NCBI GenBank assembly: GCA_028819075.1
Contig: JAPPMM010000017.1
Coordinates: 1 to 64,000 of the forward strand
Source: Gammaproteobacteria bacterium
Lineage (GTDB): Bacteria; Gemmatimonadota; Gemmatimonadetes; Longimicrobiales; Gaopeijiaceae
Reading direction: 5' to 3'
Length of the DNA stretch: 64,000 nt
Shown: positions 50,907-59,683 of the stretch, piece after piece
How the letters are laid out: each line of letters starts with the position of its first letter
How positions within the stretch are numbered: the stretch's first letter is position 1
The notes under the pieces: generated by a model
Seen by the model: only the letters and a program-made list of their open reading frames with translations
Databases searched by the model: none
What the model was told of the DNA's origin: nothing
Made by a program: the position numbers and the translations under genes

Positions 50907-51815
50907 ATGCGGATCAAGCAACAGAGCGTATTACGGGCGCTGGCACTGGTGGCCGTGCTCCTGCCGGCCTCCGGCCTGGCACAGCAGACCCATCCTCTCC
51001 TCGTAACCGAGGACTGGCTCGCGGAGCGTCTCGACGATCCCGGTCTGCTGCTCCTGAACGTCGAGTACGACGAGTCGACGTTCCTGGAAGGGCACATTCC
51101 GGGCGCGCGCTTCCTCCCCTACCAGGAGATCGTGACCCAGGTGGGTGAGCGGCTGGTCGAACTTCCTCCGCTGGAGCAGGTGGTCGAGGTGTTCCGGCAG
51201 GCGGGCATCTCCAACGACCTGCACGTCGTCCTCTACGGCACGCCCATCCCGGCCGCGCGCGCCTTCGTCACCCTCGAGCACCTCGGCCATCAGCGGGTCT
51301 CCATCCTGGACGGCGGGCTCTTCGCGTGGCGGGAAGCGGGACGGGATGTAGCGACGGGCTCTGTTTCCGGCGGACGAGGCGCCTTCGAGCCACGCGTGCG
51401 CGACGATGTGTTCGTGGACGCGGAATGGGTGGACGAACGCCGCGGCCAGACGGGCTACGCCCTTCTCGACGGCCGCCCCGACAACGAGTACACGGGCGCC
51501 GACAACGGGCGCGACGGCACCTATCGTCCGGGGCACATCCCCGGTGCCGGGCACGTCTACTGGGAGGAGTTCATGGTCTCGCGCGAGGAACCGCGCTTCG
51601 TCTCGCGCGAACAGATGGAGACCCTCTTCCGGCGCGCGGGCATCGACCCGGACGAGACCGTCATCAGCTACTGCTACATCGGGATGCGCGCCAGCGTGAA
51701 CTACTTCGTCTCGCGCCTGATGGGCCACGAGACCCGCTTCTACGACGGCTCCTGGAACGACTGGAGCCTGCTGGGGCTGCCCGCGGAGACGGGAGCGCAG
51801 CGCCCGCCGGGCTGA
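50907..51815 (+). CDS. Exported two-domain rhodanese (sulfurtransferase)
   Basis: 302 residues with a signal peptide ending SGLAQQ, so it works in the periplasm. There are two rhodanese domains; the second carries the catalytic Cys in ISYCYIGMRAS, while the first has EGHIPGARFLPY and ends in an inactive loop (VLYGTPIPAARA). It moves sulfane sulfur from thiosulfate or 3-mercaptopyruvate to an acceptor. It starts 15 bases after lhr, but its function relates better to the two following genes. Confidence 0.88.
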   Translation: MRIKQQSVLRALALVAVLLPASGLAQQTHPLLVTEDWLAERLDDPGLLLLNVEYDESTFLEGHIPGARFLPYQEIVTQVGERLVELPPLEQVVEVFRQAGISNDLHVVLYGTPIPAARAFVTLEHLGHQRVSILDGGLFAWREAGRDVATGSVSGGRGAFEPRVRDDVFVDAEWVDERRGQTGYALLDGRPDNEYTGADNGRDGTYRPGHIPGAGHVYWEEFMVSREEPRFVSREQMETLFRRAGIDPDETVISYCYIGMRASVNYFVSRLMGHETRFYDGSWNDWSLLGLPAETGAQRPPG

Positions 51816-51839
51816 GGAGGCGGCAGACCCTCCTGGATC

Positions 51840-53477
51840 ATGGCCGCAGCGAAACGCAGGCGAAGGCGCCGCCGGGACGCGAGCACCGAGCCGGGACCCG
51901 GGCCGCCGAAGTCGACCGTGAGGCCCGGCTCTCAGGCTCCAGACCTCCGCCGCGTCTTCCTCGTCCCGCTCGTCCTGACGCTCGGCCTCCTTCTCCTCTC
52001 GCTTGCGCCGCGGGTCGCCGACAACGCCCGGCTCACCTTCGCGTTCCTGGCGGCGGTGGCCGGGCTGCTGGTCTGGCAGGGGGTGCTGTTCGCGAGGCTG
52101 TCGCGCGCCGGCGCGTCCCGCGGCTTCCGGGTCGTCCTGCGCCCGCAGCATTATCTGCAGGCCCTTGTGCAGCTCACCGTGTTCGCGGTCTGGGGCTGGT
52201 ACTGGCGTCCGGTCTACGACTTCGCCGGGCTCCTGCTGGCGCAACTGATCTTTGCCTACGCGTTCGACATGCTGCTCGCGTGGTCGCGGGGCGAGCGCTA
52301 CGTGCTCGGCTTCGGGCCCTTCCCCATCATCTTCAGCACCAACCTCTTCCTCTGGTTCACGGACGACTGGTTCTACCTGCAGTTCCTGATGGTGGCGGCG
52401 GGCTTCCTGGGGAAGGCGTTCGTGCAGTGGCGGCGCGGGGGCCGGCGCACGCACATCTTCAACCCCTCGGCGTTCTCGCTGGGACTGTTTTCGCTGGTGC
52501 TGATCGCGACGGGGACGAGCGATCTGACGTGGGGGCAGGACATCGCCACCACCCTCACCTTTGTCCCCGCCATCTACCTGCTGCTGTTCGGGCTCGGCCT
52601 GGTGGTGATGTACTTCTTCCGGGTCACCCTGGTGTCGGGGTTCGCCGCAGCCGCGCTCTTCGGGCTGAGCGCGCTCTACGGGGCGGCGACCGGGGTCCCG
52701 TATTTCATCGATTCCGAGATTCCGGCCGCCGTCTTCTTGGGGCTGCACCTGCTGGTCACGGACCCCTCGACCTCACCGCGCACTCGCACCGGCAAGGCCA
52801 TCTTCGGAGCCCTCTACGGCGCCGGGGTCTTCGGGCTGTTCTGGTTTCTCGAGGCGGTGGGTGCCCCGACCTTCTACGACAAGCTGCTGTGCGTGCCGCT
52901 GCTCAACCTGAGCGTGCCGCTGATCGACCGCTTCGTGCGCTCACTCCAGAGCCGTCCGCGCATCCGGCGCCTCACCGAGGTCCGGTGGGCGACAGCCAAC
53001 CTGGTACACATGGTGGCATGGACGACCTTCTTCGCCGTCATGACCGCGACCGGGCGCACCGATGGCCTCCACCCGGGCGACATGCTGCCGTTCTGGCAGG
53101 AGGCGTGTGAGGAGGGCCGGGCAGGCGCCTGTGACCGGTTGGTGCAGATCGAGGCGAGCTACTGCGCCAACAACGCGGGATGGGCGTGCAACGAGTTGGG
53201 CGCGCATTACGTGGAGGGCCGGATCGTGGAGCCCGACGCGGAGCTGGCGCTGGGCTTCTTCGCGCGGGCGTGCGAGGCGCAATTCCAGGCCGGCTGCGTG
53301 AACCTGCTCGATCCGTCGGTGGTGAGTCGCGCGCCGCCGCGCCCGCTGGATCTCAGGCTGATGCTGCGCCAGGGAGGCCTTAATCTGGTCGATATGCCGG
53401 AGCGGGATCTTCTGGAGCGCGCCTGCAGCCATGGTTGGCAGTTTGCGTGTGAGCGGCTGGGGATGGAGGTGCAATGA
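51840..53477 (+). CDS. RnfD/NqrB-like membrane protein fused to a Cys-rich Sel1-like tail
   Basis: The 545-residue protein starts with a very basic stretch (KRRRRRRR), then about nine membrane helices (35-400) with RnfD/NqrB signatures HIFNPSAFSL and LLVTDPSTSPRT. The remaining 110 or so residues are soluble and hold Sel1-like helical repeats with paired Cys: ACEEGRAGACDRL, YCANNAGWACNEL, ACEAQFQAGCVNL and ACSHGWQFACERL. In RnfD and NqrB a Thr binds FMN covalently; I cannot identify an equivalent. It lies between the rhodanese and the FGE-like gene with small gaps, suggesting one operon. Confidence 0.75.
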   Translation: MAAAKRRRRRRRDASTEPGPGPPKSTVRPGSQAPDLRRVFLVPLVLTLGLLLLSLAPRVADNARLTFAFLAAVAGLLVWQGVLFARLSRAGASRGFRVVLRPQHYLQALVQLTVFAVWGWYWRPVYDFAGLLLAQLIFAYAFDMLLAWSRGERYVLGFGPFPIIFSTNLFLWFTDDWFYLQFLMVAAGFLGKAFVQWRRGGRRTHIFNPSAFSLGLFSLVLIATGTSDLTWGQDIATTLTFVPAIYLLLFGLGLVVMYFFRVTLVSGFAAAALFGLSALYGAATGVPYFIDSEIPAAVFLGLHLLVTDPSTSPRTRTGKAIFGALYGAGVFGLFWFLEAVGAPTFYDKLLCVPLLNLSVPLIDRFVRSLQSRPRIRRLTEVRWATANLVHMVAWTTFFAVMTATGRTDGLHPGDMLPFWQEACEEGRAGACDRLVQIEASYCANNAGWACNELGAHYVEGRIVEPDAELALGFFARACEAQFQAGCVNLLDPSVVSRAPPRPLDLRLMLRQGGLNLVDMPERDLLERACSHGWQFACERLGMEVQ

Positions 53478-53501
53478 GCGATGAAGCGGAGGTGCAATGA
53501 G
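53465..53501 (+). repeat. Direct repeat of a start/stop region
   Basis: ggaggtgcaatgag occurs at 53465-53478 and again at 53488-53501. The first copy contains the stop codon of the RnfD-like gene. The second provides GGAGG plus an ATG that opens an eight-codon frame (MRLGIEAR). It looks like a recent small duplication that may affect translational coupling. Confidence 0.5.
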
Positions 53502-53519
53502 ATTGGGAATCGAGGCCCG

Positions 53520-54458
53520 ATGAGGCTCCTGGCGGCGTTCGCGGCGGCGGGCCTGATCCTGGTGGGCGTGTGGCTGGACTATCGGAGGCAGATGGAGCGG
53601 GGCGAGCCCGGAGCCCGGGAATCCGAAGGGATCGCACCCGCATCCGCGGAGTTCGCGACTCCCTCTTCCGAGCTCACCGGCTACCGCGCCGACCTCGGCC
53701 ATCTGCCCGACGCACCGCTGCTGGGGTTCGTGGAGATCGCCGAAGGACCCTTCCTCATGGGGAGCGATCCCGGCATCGACACCCTCGCCTACGACGTCGA
53801 GCGCTGGAGTGCCGACCGCCCGCAGGGCGTCGTCGATGTGCCGCCCTTCCTCATCGGCCGCAGCGAGGTGACGGTGGCCCAGTTCGCGGCCTTCGTTGAA
53901 GCGGCCGGCCATGAGGTCGACCCGCAGGCTCTCGCCGGGTCGCCGCTCCATCCCGTGTCCTTCGTCTCCTGGCCCGACGCCCTGGCGTACTGCCGATGGC
54001 TGGAGGAGCTTCTGCGCGAATCCCCGGCAACGCCCCCGGAGCTACGCGCGCTGCTGGCCGAGGGCTGGCGCGTGACCCTGCCGAGCGAGGCGCAGTGGGA
54101 GAAGGCGGCCCGTGGCGGCGACGGGCGCATCTTCCCGTGGGGAAACGAGTTGCGGCGGGACAGGGCGAACTTCGCGACAGGCAGGCCGGCGCCCGTGGGA
54201 GAAGTGGCCTGCCCGGAGTGCGTCCACGGTCTGAGCGACATGAGCGGCAACGTCTGGGAGTGGACCCGCAGCCCCTGGCAGCCCTACCCCTACGACGAGG
54301 CGGACGACCGGGAGGGGCTCGACGCCGACCCCCTCTGGGTGATGCGCGGCGGATCCTTCGCCGATCCCGTGCGCAATGTGCGCGCCGCCATCCGGGGCGC
54401 TGCGGGGCCGGACGTGAGGCGCGAGTTCATCGGGTTTCGCGTGGTGATTGCGCCCTAA
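53520..54458 (+). CDS. Membrane-anchored FGE-fold (SUMF1) protein
   Basis: 312 residues from ATG 53520; an ATG at 53481 is possible. One N-terminal helix anchors it, followed by a SUMF1/FGE domain: PFLMGSDP, RSEVTVAQFAAF, PVSFVSWPDALAYCRWLE, LPSEAQWEKAARGG, FPWGNE and GNVWEWT. The catalytic Cys pair of true formylglycine-generating enzymes is absent: the end reads MRGGSFADPVRNVRAAIRG. It is thus more likely a binding or other-chemistry relative. No sulfatase lies in the window. Context: same strand and spacing as the rhodanese and RnfD-like genes. Confidence 0.85.
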   Translation: MRLLAAFAAAGLILVGVWLDYRRQMERGEPGARESEGIAPASAEFATPSSELTGYRADLGHLPDAPLLGFVEIAEGPFLMGSDPGIDTLAYDVERWSADRPQGVVDVPPFLIGRSEVTVAQFAAFVEAAGHEVDPQALAGSPLHPVSFVSWPDALAYCRWLEELLRESPATPPELRALLAEGWRVTLPSEAQWEKAARGGDGRIFPWGNELRRDRANFATGRPAPVGEVACPECVHGLSDMSGNVWEWTRSPWQPYPYDEADDREGLDADPLWVMRGGSFADPVRNVRAAIRGAAGPDVRREFIGFRVVIAP

Positions 54459-54469
54459 CGTCCAGGTGG

Positions 54470-54907
54470 CTACGTGCTCACGTCCATATCGGCGACGTGG
54501 ACGACCCGGTCCCCCAGATAGGGGTGTTTCCGCACCTTGTCGTAGAAGCGCGTGTCAGCGGTGACGACCGGGAAGTCTTCGGCAATCGCCAGCGCGAGGT
54601 AGAAGCAGTCGTAGACGGCGTGACCGAGGTCGGCGGCCAGCCGGGCGCTCGAGGCGGCAAGCTGGCGCATTGAGAGCGGCGAGGCGACAGGCGCGGCACG
54701 CAACAGGTTCACGGTCTCCGCGAGTTCTTCGCGGTCCATCTCCCCTCGCCGGCACTTGGCGGACAACGCGCTGGCGGCCTCCGCAAACAGCAGATCGGGG
54801 GCCAGGAGCGTTACGCCGGGGTCAAGCAGGGTGGCTGCTTCGTCAGACAGGGGCTCGGTCACCAGCCACTTGACCGCCACGCTTGCGTCGACGACGTACC
54901 CTCTCAC
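54470..54907 (-). CDS. VapC-type PIN-domain toxin
   Basis: A 145-residue PIN protein with Asp7 (VVDASVAVKWL), Glu43 (FAEAASAL) and the C-terminal acidic pair in HAVYDCFYLALA and VVTADTRF. Its start overlaps the antitoxin stop by four bases. It is probably an RNase toxin, convergent with the FGE-like gene. Confidence 0.86.
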   Translation of the reverse strand: MRGYVVDASVAVKWLVTEPLSDEAATLLDPGVTLLAPDLLFAEAASALSAKCRRGEMDREELAETVNLLRAAPVASPLSMRQLAASSARLAADLGHAVYDCFYLALAIAEDFPVVTADTRFYDKVRKHPYLGDRVVHVADMDVST

Positions 54908-55140
54908 TCAGGCGCGTCCCGGTCCCGGTCAGCGCGGATCGTGTCGGTGCTGTCGATGCAGGAGTGGAGCCGCTGCCGCAAAGACTTGGCGCGCTCGCCG
55001 AAGTTCCCTTCGGCCGGGAGGAGCGCTCGGCGCAGAATCTCCCGGTGTTCGGCTTCGGCAGACCGTCCGTTGGCGGCTGCGCGCTGTTTCAGGGCGTCCA
55101 TGATCTGATGAGGCACCTTGCGAACCGTGAGTTGAGCCAT
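54904..55140 (-). CDS. FitA-like RHH antitoxin
   Basis: 78 residues: MAQLTVRKVPHQIMDALKQR is the Arc/FitA-type ribbon-helix-helix, AAANGRSAEAEHREILRRAL the second helix, and an acidic tail follows. It represses the operon and neutralises the PIN toxin. A palindromic operator lies just upstream. Confidence 0.82.
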   Translation of the reverse strand: MAQLTVRKVPHQIMDALKQRAAANGRSAEAEHREILRRALLPAEGNFGERAKSLRQRLHSCIDSTDTIRADRDRDAPE

Positions 55141-55152
55141 CTTGCGTCATCC

Positions 55153-55179
55153 GAGTGTGCATGCAATGCCATCACACTC
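55153..55179. promoter_or_regulatory. Operator of the 55140 toxin-antitoxin operon
   Basis: gagtgtg (55153-55159) and cacactc (55173-55179) are perfect inverted arms with a 13-base spacer, 13 bases upstream of the antitoxin ATG. On the minus strand a perfect -35, TTGACA (55204-55199), lies just beyond it; the -10 is less clear. Confidence 0.55.
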
Positions 55180-55208
55180 TCGCATCCGCAGGCAATGCTG
55201 TCAAGCCC

Positions 55209-58031
55209 TCACAGGTTCAGCCAGTAGTTCACCTTGACCAGGAAGATGTTGTCCGGGCGGATGCGCACCAGTTCGCGGGCGTCGTAGCGGAAGTCGAAGT
55301 CGCCGATGCCGTCGGACGCGAGCGGGTCCCAGGCGTCCCGCAGCGCGCGGTGGTAGCGGCGCTGCTGCCACACCAGGAAGAGCGTCGAGCCGGGGCTCCA
55401 CTCCCAGCGCAGCACCGCGTTGCCGCGCAGGCTGCGCACGTTGAAGTCCTGGTCGCGGATGGTGATTTCGGGGGCCCCGCCGGCGCCGTCGGGATCGATC
55501 AGGAAGCCACCGTTGTCGAGCCGGTACATCGTGCCGGCGTCCTCGCCGTAGCGCAGGAAGTCGAAGGTTCCCGGGGTCCGGAACTCCTTCAGGCCCCCGT
55601 AATCTCCGCTGGAGATGAGCGGCTGGGCGTACACCTGCAGCGTCAGTGTGGGCGAGAAGGTGACGTTCAGCCGGGTGTCGAGCGCCAGCGTGGTCTGATC
55701 GATGGGCGCGAAGATGTAGCGTCGGCCGAAGGTGGCGGTGGCCAGCGGGTCGGAGCGCGAGGTCACGTACTGGGCCTCGGCGTAGCTGCGGGTGAGCCTG
55801 GGACCCAGACGCAGCTCCAGCTTCTCGCCCGACTTGTAGGTGACGTTCAGCGATCCGGTGTGGCTCCAGGATCCGGCTTCGTCGAAGGCCCAGTTGTAGC
55901 TGGCCCGTCCGCTCACGGGCTGCCGGGAATCGGAGGAGAGGTTCGCGTTGCCGGCATAGGACTGGGGTTCACGGGCGAGGGGGCCGCCGCGGGTGAGGCG
56001 GTCGTTGTCGGTGGGAGCGCGGATGACCCCTCGGACCGAGCCGCCCCAGTAGTTCAGCCACTGCCAGTTCAGGTTGGCGTTGAACTCCGAGTGCAGGCGG
56101 TCGCCGGCCGTGTTCCACTTCCCGTCCGGGCCGCCGGACACCGACCAGTTGCGCAGCCAGCTTCCGGGACGCGGCTGGCGCCAGGTGAGGTGGGTGTCGA
56201 GCATGATGCGGTCGGCTTCGGTCTGGAAGCCGATGTCGTTGACCTCGTAGCCCGGGCTGATGCTCGCCATGGCGATGCGCGCCGTGAACGATCCCGACTG
56301 CTTGTTCACGTCGAACATGGCGTAGTGACCGCCCAGCGAGGTGGCGTCGGGGTCCAGCACGCGGTTGTCGTCGGGGCGCTGGAAGTACCGGGCCGAGGAA
56401 TGTTGTGTGCGCATAATGGCCGCCTCGCTGCCCGAGACGAGGCTCTGCGAGAGGGCGCCGTTGATGCGCCAGGAGCGGTCCTCCCACTCGTGGATGAAGT
56501 CCACCCCGGCGACATACGCCGAAGAGTGCAGGCGGTCGCCCAGGATGCTGCCGGAGAGGTTGCGGTTGACGGCCGTGGCCATGGCGCCCAGCTGGGTGAG
56601 GCCGTCCCGGAGGTCGCGGCGCACGCGGCCCGCCAGGTAGTTGGTGGCGGGTTCGAGTTCGGCTTCGCCCCGGATCCCGACGGCGTCGACGTAGGGGGCC
56701 ATTTCGCGCCCGGTCACAGCCTCCAGCAGCCCGACCGACCAGCCGTCCCCCACCTTCCCGGTGACCTTGGCGGCCCCGAGGATGGTGGTCGAGGTGGGTG
56801 CGTCCGAGAAGACCGCGTCCGACGCCATCGGCCCCTGCGGCCGCCGGCCGATGCGGCGCGAGTACATGACCGTCGGGGGACGCCCGGTACTGCCCCCGGG
56901 TCCGCCGCGCGCGAACTGGAAGATCTCCCCGCCCTCCACGAAGAAGGGGCGCCGCTCGTCGAAGCGGGTCTCGAAGGCCGTGAGGTTTATGACCGCCGGG
57001 TCCACCTCGACCTGGCCGAAGTCGGGATTGACGGTGGCGTCGAGGGTGAGGTTCGAGCCCAGCCGGTACTTGAGGTCGGCGCCCGCCCGCCCGAAGTAGT
57101 CGGAGCCCGAGCGGAACGGGTTGTCGAACGCGACGTCGGCCGGCGCCGTTCGGCGAATGTACTCGGCGCTCAGCCCTGCGTAGGGCAGGATCTCGAGCCT
57201 GCGTCCGGAAGCGACGCCGGCGATTCCGGAGAGGTGCCCGAATCGGGCCACGCCGCCGGGTTCCAGCTTTGGCGTGAAGGAGAAGACGGCGCGCTCCTGG
57301 TTGCGATTGATGGTGCGCTCGATCTGAAGACCCCACAGCTGGTCGTCGGCCGTACTGAAGCGCAGTTGGCTGAAGGGGATGCGCATCTCCACGAACCAGC
57401 CCTCGTCCGTGACTGTAGTGGCGACGTCCCAGACCGGGTCCCAGGAGCCGTCTCCGCGGCCGTCCCCTCTGCCTCCCCCGAAGATGCCGGAGCCGCCGCT
57501 CAGGACTTCGTCGCGCTTCATCCCCGAGGGGTTGGTGGAGAAGCGATAGGCGGTGCGGTGATCGTGGTAACTGTCGACGGTCAGGGTGAAGAAGTCCGAG
57601 TCGGGCACCCCGGCGTCACGGCGGGCGAGCCGGGTGGTGACCGGCGCCGAGTCCAGCAGCCTCGCGCCCACGTAGAGCGCGTCGTCGTCGTACAGGAATC
57701 GGACCTCGGTGCGCTCGCTGACCGGGAAGCCCTCGTCAGGGTCCATCTGGGTGAACTCCGTCACCGGAGCCGCGTCGTTCCACGGCGCCTCCTCCAGCCG
57801 GCCGTCGATCCGGATGTCGGTGGGCGTTCGGAGGGCGCGCGCCTCCGGGGCTTCCGCGTGGGGCACGACCGCAAGCGCGGGGACGCCGCCGCCGTCGTTC
57901 TGCTGCGCGGCCAGAGACCCGGGGATGAGGAGCAACGGGAGGGAGGCGACCAGCAGGAGCGCAGCCATCGACCCGGCCGGACGCACTGCACCCGGCGGGC
58001 GCAGACCCGTCCGGCTCGAGCGGTTCACCAC
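55209..58031 (-). CDS. DUF5916 outer-membrane protein with CBM9-like domain
   Basis: 940 residues. A signal-like hydrophobic stretch (AALLLVASLPLLLIPGSLAAQ) is followed by a carbohydrate-binding family-9-like sandwich (IDGRLEEAPWNDAAPVTEF, VRFLYDDDALYVGARL, WFVEMRIPFSQL). The rest is a long beta-barrel of DUF5916 type ending FLVKVNYWLNL. The family is usual in Gemmatimonadota and Bacteroidota outer membranes; function unknown. The GTG at 58031 overlaps the upstream gene by seven bases; the Met at 57968 is an alternative start that leaves the signal peptide whole. Confidence 0.82.
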   Translation of the reverse strand: MVNRSSRTGLRPPGAVRPAGSMAALLLVASLPLLLIPGSLAAQQNDGGGVPALAVVPHAEAPEARALRTPTDIRIDGRLEEAPWNDAAPVTEFTQMDPDEGFPVSERTEVRFLYDDDALYVGARLLDSAPVTTRLARRDAGVPDSDFFTLTVDSYHDHRTAYRFSTNPSGMKRDEVLSGGSGIFGGGRGDGRGDGSWDPVWDVATTVTDEGWFVEMRIPFSQLRFSTADDQLWGLQIERTINRNQERAVFSFTPKLEPGGVARFGHLSGIAGVASGRRLEILPYAGLSAEYIRRTAPADVAFDNPFRSGSDYFGRAGADLKYRLGSNLTLDATVNPDFGQVEVDPAVINLTAFETRFDERRPFFVEGGEIFQFARGGPGGSTGRPPTVMYSRRIGRRPQGPMASDAVFSDAPTSTTILGAAKVTGKVGDGWSVGLLEAVTGREMAPYVDAVGIRGEAELEPATNYLAGRVRRDLRDGLTQLGAMATAVNRNLSGSILGDRLHSSAYVAGVDFIHEWEDRSWRINGALSQSLVSGSEAAIMRTQHSSARYFQRPDDNRVLDPDATSLGGHYAMFDVNKQSGSFTARIAMASISPGYEVNDIGFQTEADRIMLDTHLTWRQPRPGSWLRNWSVSGGPDGKWNTAGDRLHSEFNANLNWQWLNYWGGSVRGVIRAPTDNDRLTRGGPLAREPQSYAGNANLSSDSRQPVSGRASYNWAFDEAGSWSHTGSLNVTYKSGEKLELRLGPRLTRSYAEAQYVTSRSDPLATATFGRRYIFAPIDQTTLALDTRLNVTFSPTLTLQVYAQPLISSGDYGGLKEFRTPGTFDFLRYGEDAGTMYRLDNGGFLIDPDGAGGAPEITIRDQDFNVRSLRGNAVLRWEWSPGSTLFLVWQQRRYHRALRDAWDPLASDGIGDFDFRYDARELVRIRPDNIFLVKVNYWLNL

Positions 58032-59620
58032 CTGTGCGGGCGCCTCGGCCCTGCCCGACGCCGCGGCTTCACCTGACGTCCCGAGGGGGAGGGAGTCTCG
58101 ATGCCGGCGAGCTCGAGGTCGTCCAGGTAGCGCACCGAGTCGGGGGCGGACACGGACTTGCGCAGCTCGCGGTCGAAGTTGGCCATGGCCCTGGCCGACT
58201 CCTCCTCAGGGGTGTCCGCGCTCGAATAGACCACGCGTCCGACCGAACGCTTGTCGAGGCGGAGGGCGGACCGCACCTCTTCTCCTCCAAGGAGGGCCGA
58301 GCGAATCGAGGGGAAGCGGTAGATGATCTGGCCGGAGTCGGCGGGCTCCACCTCGGCGTCGAACTCGGCGGCGATGCCCTGGAGCTGTTTGCGCACATCG
58401 GCCGCACCGATGTTCGGGTCGACCAGCGCGATGCGCACATCGTCCGTGGCGCGCTCCGCCGAGAGCGCAGCTCCGCCCCCGAGGCTCTGCCGGAAGACCA
58501 TCCCCAGCAGCACCTTGCGCACGTTGCGCAGGCGTCGGCGGGCGTTCTCGACCCGGTGCCCCACCCATCTGCCGAGCGGCACCGAGAAGAAGAGCGTGCT
58601 GAAGACCGCGGGCACCCAGATCAGGCCGATCTCGGCCCCCAGTCCCCCCAGACCCAGCGGGGGAAAGATCAGCACCGGGGCGGAGAGAGCCGCCAGCAGG
58701 TTGAACCCGTTCAGAGAACCGATGAGCACGTTGGTTCCGGTCTTGTTCCCGGTGAACTCGGCCGCCTTCTCCAGGCGCTGCCATGCGGGCGCGGGTTCGC
58801 GCGCTCTGACCTTGCCGTGGGCGCTCACGAGCAGTTCGCCGAAGCTGTAGACCAGTTCGCCGCCCCGGGAGACGTGCACATCACCCGCGTAAGCTCCCAT
58901 CAGCCGCCCCATCTCCTCCTCCGCCTCCGGGACCGTCAGCCCGCTGTGGCGTACGAGTTCAGGCACGGTGAGCGTTCCCTTGCGCGCCCGGATGAGGCGG
59001 ATGACGCTGCGGTCGCGGTCGCGAAGGGTCGCGCGCGGCCGGTCGGGGCCGAAGACGAAGGCGAACACCTTCTTGTAGAAGGGCACCTTCCTGCCGCTGC
59101 GGCGCTCGAAGCGGTTGCCGTAATACGGATGGCCGAGGCGCCAGTCCGGGGCCCAGATCCAGAACAGGAAGGGAAAGTTGAAGCCCCCGCCGCGCCGTCC
59201 GCCGCCCAGGATGGAGCCGCCGTTGCGGTCGTTCCCCCTGGAGGCGGCGATCAGGGCCGCGATCAGCAGGGTCACGAAGACGACGAAATAGACCACCAGC
59301 ATGACCACGATCCAGATCTTGAAGGCGGTCTTGAGCACGCGCGCCGCGGCCGTCCGGAAGCGAATCCAGAAGGGCGTGTGGTCGCGTCGCAGCAGGCGGC
59401 GCTGGAAGGCGTACACGATATCGCCCTCTTCCCCGACCTCCACGTGTCCCTGGTAGGTTTCCAGCAGCCCCTTGAGGCCGGACTCGGCGTCCGCCTGGGC
59501 GAGTCCGGTGGCGGCCATGAGGTCACCGACGGTGGCACGGCCGCCCAGGCCGCGGAGGGCGCGGCGAAGCGGGTCGGCGATCGGGGTGTCGAGACCGGTG
59601 GCCGGAATTGCGGTCGCCAT
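58025..59620 (-). CDS. Membrane protein with three winged-helix-like modules
   Basis: 531 residues from ATG 59620. Three related modules are visible at about 15-75 (TVGDLMAATGLAQADAESGL ... GDIVYAF), 200-262 (TVPELVRHSGLTVPEAEEEM ... GELVYSF) and 392-440 (IGAADVRKQLQGIAAEF ... GQIIYRF). Hydrophobic segments lie between them (about 100-127 and 296-350) and a basic tail ends the protein. I do not know the family or function. It shares a divergent promoter region with the HEAT-cyclophilin gene and is followed by the DUF5916 gene. Confidence 0.7.
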   Translation of the reverse strand: MATAIPATGLDTPIADPLRRALRGLGGRATVGDLMAATGLAQADAESGLKGLLETYQGHVEVGEEGDIVYAFQRRLLRRDHTPFWIRFRTAAARVLKTAFKIWIVVMLVVYFVVFVTLLIAALIAASRGNDRNGGSILGGGRRGGGFNFPFLFWIWAPDWRLGHPYYGNRFERRSGRKVPFYKKVFAFVFGPDRPRATLRDRDRSVIRLIRARKGTLTVPELVRHSGLTVPEAEEEMGRLMGAYAGDVHVSRGGELVYSFGELLVSAHGKVRAREPAPAWQRLEKAAEFTGNKTGTNVLIGSLNGFNLLAALSAPVLIFPPLGLGGLGAEIGLIWVPAVFSTLFFSVPLGRWVGHRVENARRRLRNVRKVLLGMVFRQSLGGGAALSAERATDDVRIALVDPNIGAADVRKQLQGIAAEFDAEVEPADSGQIIYRFPSIRSALLGGEEVRSALRLDKRSVGRVVYSSADTPEEESARAMANFDRELRKSVSAPDSVRYLDDLELAGIETPSPSGRQVKPRRRAGPRRPHRW

Positions 59621-59654
59621 CGTGTCGCGTCCGGGGTTTCGGGGGTCGTGGATC

Positions 59655-59683
59655 GCGGTACCAGCGCGCGCGATTCTTGTCAA
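59655..59683 (-). promoter_or_regulatory. Minus-strand promoter of the 59620 gene
   Basis: TTGACA (59683-59678) and TACCGC (59660-59655) with a 17-base spacer. The -35 is a perfect consensus and overlaps the -35 of the opposite promoter by five of six bases. Confidence 0.45.

Noticed and set aside
55155-58076. A 973-codon plus-strand frame opposite the DUF5916 gene
   Set aside because: Shadow frame; the minus strand has a signal peptide, CBM9-like domain and barrel.
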